A DNA stretch of 64,000 bases, from NCBI GenBank assembly GCA_022360015.1, contig JAKSDQ010000317.1:1-64000 (forward strand). The letters run 5' to 3'. Positions 34,801 to 43,602 of this stretch are shown in pieces (the stretch's first letter is position 1; every line of letters starts with the position of its first letter). The position numbers were made by a program, and so were the translations under genes. Source of the DNA: Cytophagales bacterium. Lineage in GTDB: Bacteria; Bacteroidota; Bacteroidia; Cytophagales; Cyclobacteriaceae. The notes under the pieces were generated by a model. That model had not been told where the DNA came from and made no database searches. It saw only the letters and a list, made by a program, of their open reading frames with translations.

Positions 34801-34940
34801 ACGGCTCGGGGCTCGGGTTGCTGTTATGCCGTGAATTCATTGAAGAAAACGGTGGTAAAATCTGGGTTGAAAGCGAGGAAGGAAAAGGCAGCATTTTTAA
34901 ATTCATATTAAAAAATGCCGCCAAAATGCAAAAAAACTAA
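31803..34940 (+). CDS. Reg_prop/Y_Y_Y sensor histidine kinase without receiver domain
   Basis: 1045 residues from ATG 31803, with a signal peptide ending LKAQ. About fourteen Reg_prop beta-propeller repeats follow (for example LLEDSEGNIWIGTTLGVNLY), giving two seven-bladed propellers. Then come a Y_Y_Y domain (ending LPPGDYTFKIKAANNDGIWN), one membrane helix at about 760-780, and a HisKA domain with SIVSHDLRGPINSFSGIL. The HATPase_c has the N-box LILRNLINNAIKF, G1 DNGVGIP and G2 GSGLGL. Hybrid sensors of this type usually add receiver and AraC domains, absent here, so a separate regulator must exist. The last four bases overlap the convergent OmpA gene. Confidence 0.93.
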   Translation: MRLILSGHLSFAFLLLFIFHVLKAQDKTPGLSPDKVLTQYNHDYWDLDKGMPSNTVLDNLLSSDGYMWFATFDGLVKFDGVNFQMFNEKNHPAFKRNGVLSLYEDENHVLWIGTNGGGLIKMQNNDFILFQDDTLQQSNIITDIDLDKEGFLWLATRNGVMKFKDGSFTSDPRLRSLSNSAILSLMIDSKNNIWIGTLGEGLFILSGEKLTYFDRSSGLDNNSVRSLLEDSEGNIWIGTTLGVNLYSNGTFSKPGITDKNLGFFVNDMIEDPFGALWIASDIGLIKSFRNQIEILDQTTGLVDNNVQSLAFDNEGSLWMGNYRRGISRLKDGKFKNYGVLEGLSNEIINIAYHENEVIWIGTDYGLSKLENEEITSYSLGRGYQKNRVRDILRDSKGNLWICTYDGLVLFKNGRVVRRYYQKNGLSNNKLRVIEEDANGNIWIGTGKGLNRFKDGKFVQYGKEAGLKNEFIMSIFEDSKQRLWVGTDGGGIHRLENGKFRSYNEKHGLASNVVFQISEHKDGQLWIGTNGGISRYDGTSFKSITFRQGLYSNSVFQVIIDSGNRCWLMTNKGIQQLDYQILDDIASGKISEIEETITYDHSEGMRSSVVTGASIGDLGKNGEILVPTFKGLTIIDPDEIPINTVKPPVLITDIRLNHRQLSGTGDITLPAGSESLEIHYTGLSLYAPDEVLFHYKLEGFDNDWVDAGNRRVAYYTNLPPGDYTFKIKAANNDGIWNEEGTSVQFVKKAFFYQTRWFPIWVLTVLFLIAFSIYYLRTRQLKNKNQELQELIEIHTRDIQRQNLEITGQKEALKHLNTIKDKLFSIVSHDLRGPINSFSGILGLMRSESMTKEEIAMLCENLQGDLGRLKSLLDNLLNWAKTQMQGIKSNQVPIFLNEVVKENIDLLGPEASKKHITLVNKVEKDTRILADLDMAKLILRNLINNAIKFTPDNGKVIVDARSQADHVEISVADNGVGIPEDIARKLFSNDYHYSKLGTSKEDGSGLGLLLCREFIEENGGKIWVESEEGKGSIFKFILKNAAKMQKN

Positions 34941-36457
34941 TTCTCTAAAACTTTAAACTCCACCCTGCGGTTTATTTGTCTTCCCTCGTCCGTATTATTA
35001 CTGGTTTCCGGTGCGCTTTCACCATAGCCGTTGGCAAGGATACGTTTTCCTGATATCCATTTGCCGATCAGGTAACTTCTTACCGCCTCTGCTCTTCCCT
35101 GTGACAGTTTTTTGTTGTATACATCAGACCCCTTGTTGTCAGTATGTCCGGCTATTTCGATTTTTAATCCTGGATTTTGCTCCATCAGTTTTGCGACCAT
35201 ATCCAACTGATCAAATGACTCTTTTCTTAAAGTAGTTTTGTCAAAATCAAAATAAATTTTATCAAGTCTTACCTTCAAACCTACTTCAAGTGGTTTGAGA
35301 TAAAAGTTTTTTTCTATGGTGGTGTCCTTTTCGGCCTTGAAGGCAATGAGGCTTTCCGAAGCATTTATAAAGCCGGTAGTGGTAATATCGAATGTATACT
35401 TTCCACCTTCAGCTACCTCAAATTCATAGAATCCATCTTCCGGACTGGCCGTTATGAATTTGGCAGGCCCCTCGTCCAGTCTGTATTCGATATTTGCTTC
35501 AATGGGCTCCTTTGTTTTTTCGTTATAAACAAAACCCGATACAAATGTTTTTACAACCGGCTTGGGTTTTGGAACCACTCCCAGGATGTCCATACTTCCA
35601 CCGTCTGCTGTGATATAGGTTCTGGTGGTAAACCCGTGGTTACCGGTAGAGTCGACAGAATAGTAAGCGTCAAACCCACTGGTATTAATCGGTTCGCCTA
35701 TGTTAACAGGATCGGACCATTTGAGCCAACTATTGTCAAGGCGAGCAGTTTTATATATGTCCATACTGCCAAATCCTCCCCCCCTGTTACTGGCAAAGTA
35801 CATCGTTTTATCATCGGTGGTCAGGTAAGGGCCGAATTCATCTAACCGGGTGTTTATATTGGATGGCAGCGGCTGCGGTTTACTAAATGTATACCCCTCT
35901 TTTTTAAAGCTGACATAAAGATCGCTGTATTTAGCCCGTTCACTTTGGCTAAAGTACATGACCAATACGTTTCCGTCATACGACAGAAAACCACCTGAAA
36001 ACCGGCCGATATTCATTTTATTATAATCCTTTACCTGTAATGGGATCGGCTTTTGCCACTGACCGTTCACCCTCTTTACAATAGAAAACCCCTTTTTGTT
36101 TTTCCCATTTCCTCCCCTGATCAACAACCGGTTACCATCCTTGGAAATGCTCATTACCTGGTTGAACCTGTTTTTATTAAAAGGGGCTTCCATCCGCCTG
36201 GCTTGGGTCCATTGACCACTGCCGTCTTTTTCGCAAAACCAAATGTCCTGGCTGTTGTCGGTACCAAAAGTATTTTCAGGGTGATTGGCGATGAAAAAAT
36301 ACAGTGTTTGCCCATCCGGTGAAATCACCGGCGCTGTATCATGATACCTCGAATTGACTTTTCTATCCAGTTTAACCAGTTCGTATTCCTTTTCTGTGTT
36401 TTGGGCAGCCACAGAAACAGATAGTGAAAAAAGAATATATATTATGCTAGGTTTCAT
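34937..36457 (-). CDS. OmpA-family protein with PD40 propeller and carboxypeptidase-regulatory-like domain
   Basis: 506 residues, signal peptide to VAAQ. PD40/WD40-like repeats run over about residues 40-275 (PVISPDGQTLYFFIANH, DEFGPYLTTDDKTMYFASNR). A beta-sandwich repeat follows at about 300-375 (VSGFVYNEKTKEPIEANIEY), then an OmpA C-terminal peptidoglycan-binding domain (IYFDFDKTTLRKESFDQLD, IEIAGHTDNKGSDVYNKKLS, VRSYLIGKWI). It probably sits in the outer membrane or periplasm, bound to peptidoglycan. The 3' end overlaps the sensor kinase gene by four bases in convergent orientation. Confidence 0.92.
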   Translation of the reverse strand: MKPSIIYILFSLSVSVAAQNTEKEYELVKLDRKVNSRYHDTAPVISPDGQTLYFFIANHPENTFGTDNSQDIWFCEKDGSGQWTQARRMEAPFNKNRFNQVMSISKDGNRLLIRGGNGKNKKGFSIVKRVNGQWQKPIPLQVKDYNKMNIGRFSGGFLSYDGNVLVMYFSQSERAKYSDLYVSFKKEGYTFSKPQPLPSNINTRLDEFGPYLTTDDKTMYFASNRGGGFGSMDIYKTARLDNSWLKWSDPVNIGEPINTSGFDAYYSVDSTGNHGFTTRTYITADGGSMDILGVVPKPKPVVKTFVSGFVYNEKTKEPIEANIEYRLDEGPAKFITASPEDGFYEFEVAEGGKYTFDITTTGFINASESLIAFKAEKDTTIEKNFYLKPLEVGLKVRLDKIYFDFDKTTLRKESFDQLDMVAKLMEQNPGLKIEIAGHTDNKGSDVYNKKLSQGRAEAVRSYLIGKWISGKRILANGYGESAPETSNNTDEGRQINRRVEFKVLEN

Positions 36458-36676
36458 AATTTCAAATTTACAGCCTTCTGCAAAGCCTTATGGCTGAAAT
36501 CAAATGGAAACATTACGCAGGTGGACAAAAGAAATTTGTTTACCAAAGGCCACCATATTTTGTTATCCTCCAATATTGAATGGTATTTTGCCAAGATTCA
36601 GGTATCCGCAGACACTTTTAATTCCTGAATTCTATCACTATATTAGCCTGTAACCGACAAAAAAATACTGAAATTC

Positions 36677-37372
36677 ATGGGTTATCTTGCGACAAAAATA
36701 CCGGCCAAAGCCGGCTACCACCACCTGATGCTGCTGTTTTTATTAATGCCGGTGATACATCTCCAAGCGCAAACCGGCCCTAAACACTTTTTACTGGTCA
36801 TCAGTAAAAGCAACCCGGAACTCATCCTTAACAACACCCGGGAGAATGACATATACAATAGGCACCGGGAAACACTACAGCAACTCTTAAATGACGGCTA
36901 CCTTACCCTAATTGGCGTGCTGGAACAAGGCGGGGGTGTTTTTTCGGGTAATGACATTAATCGTTTACATGTGCAGAACGTACTGGATAAAGACCGTATC
37001 ATTGACGCCGGGATTTATGTTTACCAGATAAAAGCACTTGACCATGAAAGGGGGCTTATTTGTCCTTATAAAAAGGAGTGTGAGGAGGAAAACTATCAAC
37101 TTATAAAATTTTTATCAAATTTGAACAAAGAAACTGTTAAGATAGCCGCCGACATGGAATACAAACACCAGCTATACCTGGCAAAAGCACACAAAAATGA
37201 TCAGATACTACTTTCCGGCCGGTTCAAAGACAAAGACGGAAGTTTTGTAATTTACCGGGGAAAGGATTTTAGAAATTTTGCTTACGGCAACCCGGCTGTA
37301 ATCAATAATTATTTTATTCCGGAATTTTTTTCCTTCACCGGATGCTCCGGGACAGGCTGTATAGCGCCTTAA
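36677..37372 (+). CDS. Secreted protein with two YCII-like domains
   Basis: 231 residues with a signal peptide (core LMLLFLLMPVIHLQAQ). Two regions have the feel of the YCII/ferredoxin-like fold: one around HFLLVISKSNPELIL then DGYLTLIGVLEQGGG, and one around DQILLSGRFKDKDGSFVIYR then NPAVINNYFIPEF, the latter typical of YciI ends. The C terminus FSFTGCSGTGCIAP has two Cys. An exported YCII-type protein is unusual because the family is mostly cytoplasmic. Function unknown. Confidence 0.55.
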   Translation: MGYLATKIPAKAGYHHLMLLFLLMPVIHLQAQTGPKHFLLVISKSNPELILNNTRENDIYNRHRETLQQLLNDGYLTLIGVLEQGGGVFSGNDINRLHVQNVLDKDRIIDAGIYVYQIKALDHERGLICPYKKECEEENYQLIKFLSNLNKETVKIAADMEYKHQLYLAKAHKNDQILLSGRFKDKDGSFVIYRGKDFRNFAYGNPAVINNYFIPEFFSFTGCSGTGCIAP

Positions 37373-37529
37373 ATGAAACATTTTATGGCTTTTTTTCGCC
37401 AAGGCTTGCTCATCAGGGGCATCCGGATTTTTGTGATGGTAATTATATTGAAAATTTACTATTAAATTGAACAATTACAAGTTATATTCGTAAATAATTG
37501 GTAAGGTTATCAAAAGCAAATTAATAGAT

Positions 37530-39947
37530 ATGGGTGATGCACAACAAGTTCCGAGGGATCTGCAATCATTACTGGGCAATCCTGAAAATTTAAATTTCAG
37601 CCTGCTGGAATTTCCGTTTGCCACAAAATTAAGTTTTGAGCCACTGTATACCCGGTATAAAGAACAATTGTCAAAAAGTAAGCATTCTTTTTTGTACCTG
37701 CAAGAAGACATCGTAAAAACGTTGGAACAGGTACCTGAATTGCTGCACCCTGTTGAAGATTACAGTATTCTCAAAAAATATAAACAGACAGTGGACCTTA
37801 TCATGGCCACACTCTTCCCCATTGCGGAGTTAGAAACTACCATTGCAGCGGCCGCGAAACCGTATGATACCCAACCAATATTCAGCACACCCAAATTTGA
37901 TGCGCTAATCAGGTTCGATCAATTTGAGCAGTGTGATAAACATGCCATGGACCTGGGCAAAACCTATAATGCCTACAAAAGAATTCTCCAGGAGTTTTAT
38001 AACAGAACGGTGGAAATTCAAAAACCTATGGTATTCACTTTTATTGATGAAAAAACCAAACTCAAAAAATACTATAAACTATCTATTAATGATAAGCTTT
38101 TCAAAATCGTCAAAAAAGGCCCTTTGAAACCATTGTCAGAAGAAGAGTTGGATCATTTGATGGATAATTTCACGGACCTGAATTTATGGATGGAAAAAAT
38201 ACCACCGGAGAATTTTGAATTCCACGGGCTAGCCTCATTTGATTTTACGGACGTTACCGAACAGGAGGCGATGTCTGAATTGCGGTATCAGCTATTGGAT
38301 CGATCTGCGGTAATCACATCGGCGGGTTTTAATAAGCTTCAGGCCAATCTGCGTGACCTTTTTGAGATCAACCGGTTGAAACTGGGCCTGATTTCTTTCT
38401 CTGCTGAGAATCAGGGAGAGTTTGAAACAGGCAGAAAAATATGGAACAGCATTGTACACAATATTGAAGACATGGAGTGCAGCGACTATACTGATAGTCC
38501 CTATGATCAGGTCTGCTCTCAAAGAAAACCCATTGTTGTCAGCGATACAAAGCACATACAGGGAACGGAAAGGTTTAAACAGATTATAAAACAACAGAAA
38601 ATCAGGAGCCTGATCATCGCCCCGTTGATATTTGATGAAAAATTTATCGGCATACTGGAGCTGGCCTCAGACAAGATCAATGATCTCAATTCGTTTTCCT
38701 TAATCAAAGTGAAACAACTGGTTTCCCTTTTTTCACTGGCCGCTCAACGCAGCCTCGATGAACTGGAAAGTCAGATTGAAACCATTATCAGGGAGGAATA
38801 TACAGCCATCCATCCTACAGTAGCGTGGAAATTTGAAAATGCTGCCAACAAGATTTTGGATAGCAGATTGATAGGAGAGGAGATAGCGTCAGAACCTATT
38901 GTTTTTGAGAATGTATATCCCCTGTTTGGGTTGTCAGATATAAGAGGGTCTTCCACCCAAAGAAACAACGCAATTAAAGACGATTTGGCAGAACATCTGA
39001 ATCTTGCAAAAAAAGTGGTCAATCAGGCTATGTTCCAGCAAGCCTTACCCATTTTGGATCAATTGAAGTTCAGGATAAATCAACGTATTCAAAAAGTGAA
39101 GAAAGGGCTGAACTCAGGAGATGAGGTAGGTATCTTGGAATTTATCAAAAATGATGTAGAGCCTGTGTTTAACTACCTTGTAAGAAATGATTTTTATTTA
39201 GGGGATACTTTGCACCGTTACAATACGGCTTTAAATGCCGACTATGGTACACTTTATAAGAAAAGAAAGGAATTTGAAGATAGCCTTACCAAAATAAATC
39301 TGGCTGTGTCTAACTATCTGGAAGCAGAAGACGAGAAAGCCCAGGGCATGTTCCCTCATTACTTTGAAAAGTATAAAACGGATGGGGTAGAGTATAATAT
39401 TTATGTGGGTGATTCTATTGTTCAGGGCAAGGAATTTCATGAGTTGCATCTGAAAAACCTCAGATTGTGGCAACTAAAAACAATGTGCGAGCTGGCCAGG
39501 CTTACAAACGGCCTTAAGGGAGAAATTAAAATGCCGTTGGAAACAACACATCTGATCCTGGTACAAAGCAATCCTTTGTCTATCAGATTTCGTCAGGATG
39601 AAAAGAAATTTGATGTGGATGGAGCGTACAACATCCGTTATGAGATCGTTAAAAAACGAATTGATAAGGCCCTCATTAAAGATAGCAATGAGCGTTTAAC
39701 CCAGCCCGGCATGATTGCTATCGTTTATGCGCAGAATAAAGAGGCCCGGGAATATGGTTATTACATTGAATATCTTCAATCAAAAGGGTATCTGCAGCAA
39801 AAAGTAGAGCACCTAGAGTTGGAGGAATTGCAGGGGGCCAGCGGTCTTAAAGCGCTGCGGGTACATGTGAATTTGGGTTCACAGGACGCCAGGTCCAAGG
39901 TAGATGACAAAAATATCAAACTGGCCGTCTCCAAAATGGTAAGCTAG
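37530..39947 (+). CDS. Large GAF-domain protein of unknown function
   Basis: 805 residues, no signal peptide or membrane helix. A central GAF-like domain spans about residues 270-410 (AGFNKLQANLRDLFEINRLK, KPIVVSDTKH, IRSLIIAPLIFDEKFIGILE). The N-terminal 250 residues and the C-terminal 380 are mostly helical and not assigned; a stretch near 555-600 (GTLYKKRKEFEDSLTKINLA) resembles a coiled coil. No kinase, cyclase or receiver domain was found. It may act as a small-molecule-gated scaffold. It stands alone between genes of unrelated function. Confidence 0.75.
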   Translation: MGDAQQVPRDLQSLLGNPENLNFSLLEFPFATKLSFEPLYTRYKEQLSKSKHSFLYLQEDIVKTLEQVPELLHPVEDYSILKKYKQTVDLIMATLFPIAELETTIAAAAKPYDTQPIFSTPKFDALIRFDQFEQCDKHAMDLGKTYNAYKRILQEFYNRTVEIQKPMVFTFIDEKTKLKKYYKLSINDKLFKIVKKGPLKPLSEEELDHLMDNFTDLNLWMEKIPPENFEFHGLASFDFTDVTEQEAMSELRYQLLDRSAVITSAGFNKLQANLRDLFEINRLKLGLISFSAENQGEFETGRKIWNSIVHNIEDMECSDYTDSPYDQVCSQRKPIVVSDTKHIQGTERFKQIIKQQKIRSLIIAPLIFDEKFIGILELASDKINDLNSFSLIKVKQLVSLFSLAAQRSLDELESQIETIIREEYTAIHPTVAWKFENAANKILDSRLIGEEIASEPIVFENVYPLFGLSDIRGSSTQRNNAIKDDLAEHLNLAKKVVNQAMFQQALPILDQLKFRINQRIQKVKKGLNSGDEVGILEFIKNDVEPVFNYLVRNDFYLGDTLHRYNTALNADYGTLYKKRKEFEDSLTKINLAVSNYLEAEDEKAQGMFPHYFEKYKTDGVEYNIYVGDSIVQGKEFHELHLKNLRLWQLKTMCELARLTNGLKGEIKMPLETTHLILVQSNPLSIRFRQDEKKFDVDGAYNIRYEIVKKRIDKALIKDSNERLTQPGMIAIVYAQNKEAREYGYYIEYLQSKGYLQQKVEHLELEELQGASGLKALRVHVNLGSQDARSKVDDKNIKLAVSKMVS

Positions 39948-40164
39948 TCAGCCGGAGCATTAGCGCTTTGGTGGAATTTTTCACTTGTAGATCGTAACTG
40001 TTTTTCACGAGAACAATTCCTTTATCATCATTTTTCGAGAGATGATAAATATTTCGTACATTATAAACCACTTGTTCCCATCCCGGCTCAGCGATCAATT
40101 GTAACAGAAAAACACCGGCGATATAACACTGAACAATGGCAGGTATTTACAAAAAGGCAGGAAA

Positions 40165-41211
40165 TCAGGTGGTAGCTCCCCCGCAGCTTGAGCCGGCACC
40201 GGCGGTGCAGCCATAGCAGTGATTGCCGGTAACTATCTTCCTTTTACCGATTGCCTGGCTGTCAAAATTACCGATATGGTGGGCGCCGGGGCTGTCGATC
40301 TTTAAATCCAGCATTTGATTGAAATCGCAGTCATAAATATACCCGTCCCACCCGATCGAAAGCGTATTCCGGCACATTACACCTGCCGCTGCCGAGGGAT
40401 TAAATGCATTTACCAACTTTTCCATGTAACTTTCATAATTCCCTGATTTTATCAGGTAATCCAGGAACCTGCTGATAGGTAAATTAGTGATGGCAAATAA
40501 ACTGTTAAATTCGATCCCGTAATCCTTCATTAATGCCTGTTTAAAATCGGCCTCTAACTGTGTTTGGGACGCAGGCAGAAACGCGCCCGAAGGATTGTAA
40601 ACCAGATTCAGAACAAGGCCTGAGCCTTCCTTTCCATACCCTGCTGCATTGAGCATTTGTAAGGCTTTGATGGATTTGTCAAAGACGCCATTTCCCCTTT
40701 GACGATCTGTTCTTTGCGCGTTGTAAAAAGGCAGCGATGAAACGATTTCAACGTTGTGTTTTTTGAAGAACTCCGGCAGATCATGAAACTTGGGATTTGC
40801 TAAAATAATGGTAAGATTACAGCGGACCATCACATGCCTGCCCAGTTTTTTTATTTCTTCCACAAACCAACGGAAATCCGGGTTCATTTCAGGGGCTCCA
40901 CCGGTTAAATCTACCGTTTTAAAATCGTGCTCCCGGATGACTTCCAGGCATGTTTGCATAGTTTCACGGGTCATGATTTCCTTCCGGTCAGGGCCAGCGT
41001 CCACATGACAATGTGCGCAGGTCTGATTGCACATTTTACCTACGTTAACCTGAAACACATCAAATCCTGTAGGTTTCAGCGGATAAAGACCTATTGCTTC
41101 AAGTTTATCCGCGAATTTTGGAATATTCGAAACCTCCGTCCCTTCTTCCAGTATCGCTACCTGATGTGAGTAGTCGGCTATCGGGTGGTTAGTCGCCTTA
41201 AGTGTTTTCAT
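40165..41211 (-). CDS. arsS: Arsenosugar biosynthesis radical SAM protein ArsS
   Basis: 348 residues. The radical SAM cluster motif is CNQTCAHC (Cys61, Cys65, Cys68) followed by HVDAGPDRKE, and the strand motif is VDLTGGAPEM. The C-terminal Cys-rich extension ends GNHCYGCTAGAGSSCGGATT (Cys332, Cys335, Cys343). This layout is that of the ArsS-type enzymes, which transfer a 5'-deoxyadenosyl group to dimethylarsinite in arsenosugar formation. It is eight bases downstream of the AhpD-like gene with which the family is usually paired. ArsM and other arsenic genes are not in the window. Confidence 0.9.
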   Translation of the reverse strand: MKTLKATNHPIADYSHQVAILEEGTEVSNIPKFADKLEAIGLYPLKPTGFDVFQVNVGKMCNQTCAHCHVDAGPDRKEIMTRETMQTCLEVIREHDFKTVDLTGGAPEMNPDFRWFVEEIKKLGRHVMVRCNLTIILANPKFHDLPEFFKKHNVEIVSSLPFYNAQRTDRQRGNGVFDKSIKALQMLNAAGYGKEGSGLVLNLVYNPSGAFLPASQTQLEADFKQALMKDYGIEFNSLFAITNLPISRFLDYLIKSGNYESYMEKLVNAFNPSAAAGVMCRNTLSIGWDGYIYDCDFNQMLDLKIDSPGAHHIGNFDSQAIGKRKIVTGNHCYGCTAGAGSSCGGATT

Positions 41212-41219
41212 AAGTGTTA

Positions 41220-41555
41220 CTACATAGTAATCTCCTTCACCTTATTCATCATTTGCACACCGTGTACCAATGATGCTCCTCCTCTTATGGCTGTGGCTAC
41301 ATGCACTGCCTCCATCATCTGCCCTTCGGTGGCTCCATGCTCGATAGAGCCTTCTGTGTAAGCATCGATGCAATAGGGGCACTGAATGGTATGAGCAACC
41401 GCCAACGCAATTAAGGCTTTTTCTTTAGCGCTTAATTCCCCTTCTTTAAAAACTTCTCCATAATAACTGAAAAACTTGTCAGCGAGTTCCTTTTGAAATT
41501 CAGAAACATTTCCAAATTTTTTCAAATCTTCCGGGTTATAGTATGTATTGTTCAT
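41220..41555 (-). CDS. Arsenosugar-associated AhpD/CMD-like protein
   Basis: 111 residues, of the carboxymuconolactone decarboxylase/alkylhydroperoxidase D fold. The redox motif is CPYC (59-62) followed by the conserved His73 in GSIEHGATEG, then AVHVATAIRGGASLVHG. It is the peroxidase-like partner repeatedly found next to arsS, reading into it with an eight-base gap. A role in handling arsenical or peroxide substrates is assumed by association only. Confidence 0.88.
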   Translation of the reverse strand: MNNTYYNPEDLKKFGNVSEFQKELADKFFSYYGEVFKEGELSAKEKALIALAVAHTIQCPYCIDAYTEGSIEHGATEGQMMEAVHVATAIRGGASLVHGVQMMNKVKEITM

Positions 41556-41856
41556 AATATAAGTTTAACGATTTAAAGGAAAAATAGATCTCTATAATAC
41601 TGTCAATTGTCTGGTATTTGACAAATATATTTTACTATTTCCTAAAATTAAGCCATATGCCGGCTCTTATGGTCAAATTCGATGAATTTTTAATTGGAGT
41701 CACATCCTCCGTTCGGTAGCATACGATCCATTGAAGTCATACTATGGCTCAAAGCCATAGTATGACTAGCGCGCAATAGTACTCAAAGCCATAATGCCCC
41801 CTACGCAATATAACCACCACATAACCGCCACACAATAAGATACGTTCAATCCACAA
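41556..41856. other. Divergent intergenic region with a large hairpin
   Basis: It separates the minus-strand arsenosugar pair from the plus-strand TPR gene. The notable content is the hairpin at 41735-41767 and a partial copy of its arm (CTCAAAGCCATAAT) at about 41782-41795. No gene is supported. Confidence 0.5.
41735..41767. repeat. Perfect 15-bp inverted repeat with 3-nt loop
   Basis: AGTCATACTATGGCT and AGCCATAGTATGACT enclose CAA. With both neighbours pointing away it cannot be a terminator. It could be a protein-binding site, a transcript hairpin or a small mobile repeat. Confidence 0.8.
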
Positions 41857-43587
41857 TTGTCAAGATGTTTAACGCACGGCTCGATAAGAAATACTCCCTT
41901 AATTTCCAATTATCACAAAAAATGTTTAAATTCAAGGTTACAATCTTTTTTTAACCCTAAATTAACCCTTAAAGCAGTGTTTAAAACTAACCTATTATAT
42001 AATAAGGATGTTTTCTTCCGAAACATTTTTATAACTATTTTATTTTTTATTTGTATTAAATCAAGTGCTTACACTTTCGACCTCAGTGTCATCGACTTTC
42101 CAACCAGTGGAAAACCTGAAGCGCAGGAACACTTTATTAAAGGTGTATGGCTTTTACACAATTTTGACTACAACCGGGCAGAAGAAGCATTCAGGGCGGC
42201 CCAGGATATCGACCCGGATTTTGTGATGGCCTATTGGGGCGAAGCGATGACCTACAATTATCCGCTGTGGTTCAGGCAGGACAAAGACGAGGCATTGATC
42301 GCACTTAGCTTCATTGATACGGATGCCAGAAAACGCGTTAAGAAGGCTACCACACCTTTGGAAAAAGACCTGATTCGAGCCGCCAATATTTTATTCGGGG
42401 ATTTAAAGAAAAACCTGCGGGATGTTACCTATGCCAATTTTATGAGCGTACTTTATAAAAAGTATCCAGGCAATCATGAAATAGCCTGTTTTTACGCTTT
42501 GTCTTTAATGGGAACCAGCCATGGTCGCAGAAACACCGATACTTATTTGAAAGCCGGTGAAATTCTGAGTGAGATTTTGGAAGAAAATCCCCATCATCCG
42601 GGTGCTTTACTTTATACAATTTATGCCTATGATGAACCGGGCTACTCACATTTAGCACTTGAAGCGGCTGAAACATATGCAGAAATTGCCCCGGAATCAT
42701 CCCATGCCCTCCATATGCCTTCTCACATTTACGTGGCCTTTGGCATGTGGGACAAAATGATAATATCCAACGAAAAATCGTGGCAGGCAAGAGAGGAAAT
42801 TTTCCAGACCGAAGGATTAAAACACGAAGACCGGGCCTACCATTCGCTTTTGTGGCTGGCTTATGGTTATCTGCAGCAAGGCCGCTTTGATAAGGCAAGA
42901 GAGCAATTGGAGATCATCTGGGAAGATGCTGAAAACCATACTTCGTACCGGGCCAGGATGCATTTTACTGCAATGAGAGCAGCCTATCTTATACATACCA
43001 GAGACTGGGATGATCCTGTTGCGGCCTGCAAACTCAACGTTTCATCATTGGAGCCTGTGCATCTCGCAACGGCTTACTACATCGAAGGCCTGGTAGCAAT
43101 CAAGCAGGGAGAATACGACCTAGCCGAAAGACTGATAAAGAAGTTAAAAAATAAACGAAAAAAGACCCGGATCCTGGATGCCGTGGAAGATATAACGCTT
43201 ATATCACCTGAATATGCCAAAAAAGTGGAAGAAAGCCTGACCGTCCTCATATTTGAAAAAGAGTTGACAGCGCACCTGATGATGGAAAAGGGAGCCTACA
43301 AATCGGCTGAGCCGCTGATCAAAGAGGCCATAGCCCTGGAAGATAAACTGCCTTTCAGTTTTGGTCCACCCGTAGTTGTCAAACCCCCGCATGAATTGTA
43401 TGGGGATTTTTTGTTGTTGAATAACAGGCCATCTGAAGCACTGGAAGAATATGAGAAGGTATTTGAAAGGTCACCCAGAAGAACTTTGGCGATCCAGGGG
43501 GTATTGGAAGCTGCCGCAAAAGTAAATAATCGGGAAAAAATCGAGGAAGCCAACCGGGCTTTGCAGGCAATTACCATGTTTGAATAG
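41857..43587 (+). CDS. TPR-repeat exported protein
   Basis: About 530-576 residues depending on the start. A signal-peptide-like segment (NIFITILFFICIKSSAYTF) precedes the mature protein, but no ATG is in frame upstream. The only standard start is the TTG at 41857, which gives a 50-residue pre-segment unlike a signal peptide. An out-of-frame ATG at about 42008 suggests a small frameshift or an ATT start. The body has TPR-like helices: YNRAEEAFRAAQDIDPDFVM, a conserved AYWGEAMTYNYPLW, HMPSHIYVAFGMWDKMI and SEALEEYEKVFERSPRRTLA. It resembles the large group of exported TPR proteins of unknown role in Bacteroidota and Proteobacteria. Confidence 0.8.
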   Translation: MSRCLTHGSIRNTPLISNYHKKCLNSRLQSFFNPKLTLKAVFKTNLLYNKDVFFRNIFITILFFICIKSSAYTFDLSVIDFPTSGKPEAQEHFIKGVWLLHNFDYNRAEEAFRAAQDIDPDFVMAYWGEAMTYNYPLWFRQDKDEALIALSFIDTDARKRVKKATTPLEKDLIRAANILFGDLKKNLRDVTYANFMSVLYKKYPGNHEIACFYALSLMGTSHGRRNTDTYLKAGEILSEILEENPHHPGALLYTIYAYDEPGYSHLALEAAETYAEIAPESSHALHMPSHIYVAFGMWDKMIISNEKSWQAREEIFQTEGLKHEDRAYHSLLWLAYGYLQQGRFDKAREQLEIIWEDAENHTSYRARMHFTAMRAAYLIHTRDWDDPVAACKLNVSSLEPVHLATAYYIEGLVAIKQGEYDLAERLIKKLKNKRKKTRILDAVEDITLISPEYAKKVEESLTVLIFEKELTAHLMMEKGAYKSAEPLIKEAIALEDKLPFSFGPPVVVKPPHELYGDFLLLNNRPSEALEEYEKVFERSPRRTLAIQGVLEAAAKVNNREKIEEANRALQAITMFE

Positions 43588-43602
43588 CTGACCTGCACCG
43601 GG

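Noticed and set aside
31803-34940. Hybrid two-component system with AraC output
   Set aside because: The C terminus ends after the HATPase domain; no receiver or AraC domain exists in the frame.
39916-40098. 60-codon minus-strand ORF after arsS
   Set aside because: It enters the end of the GAF gene and no motif was found; it could be real, but support is too weak.
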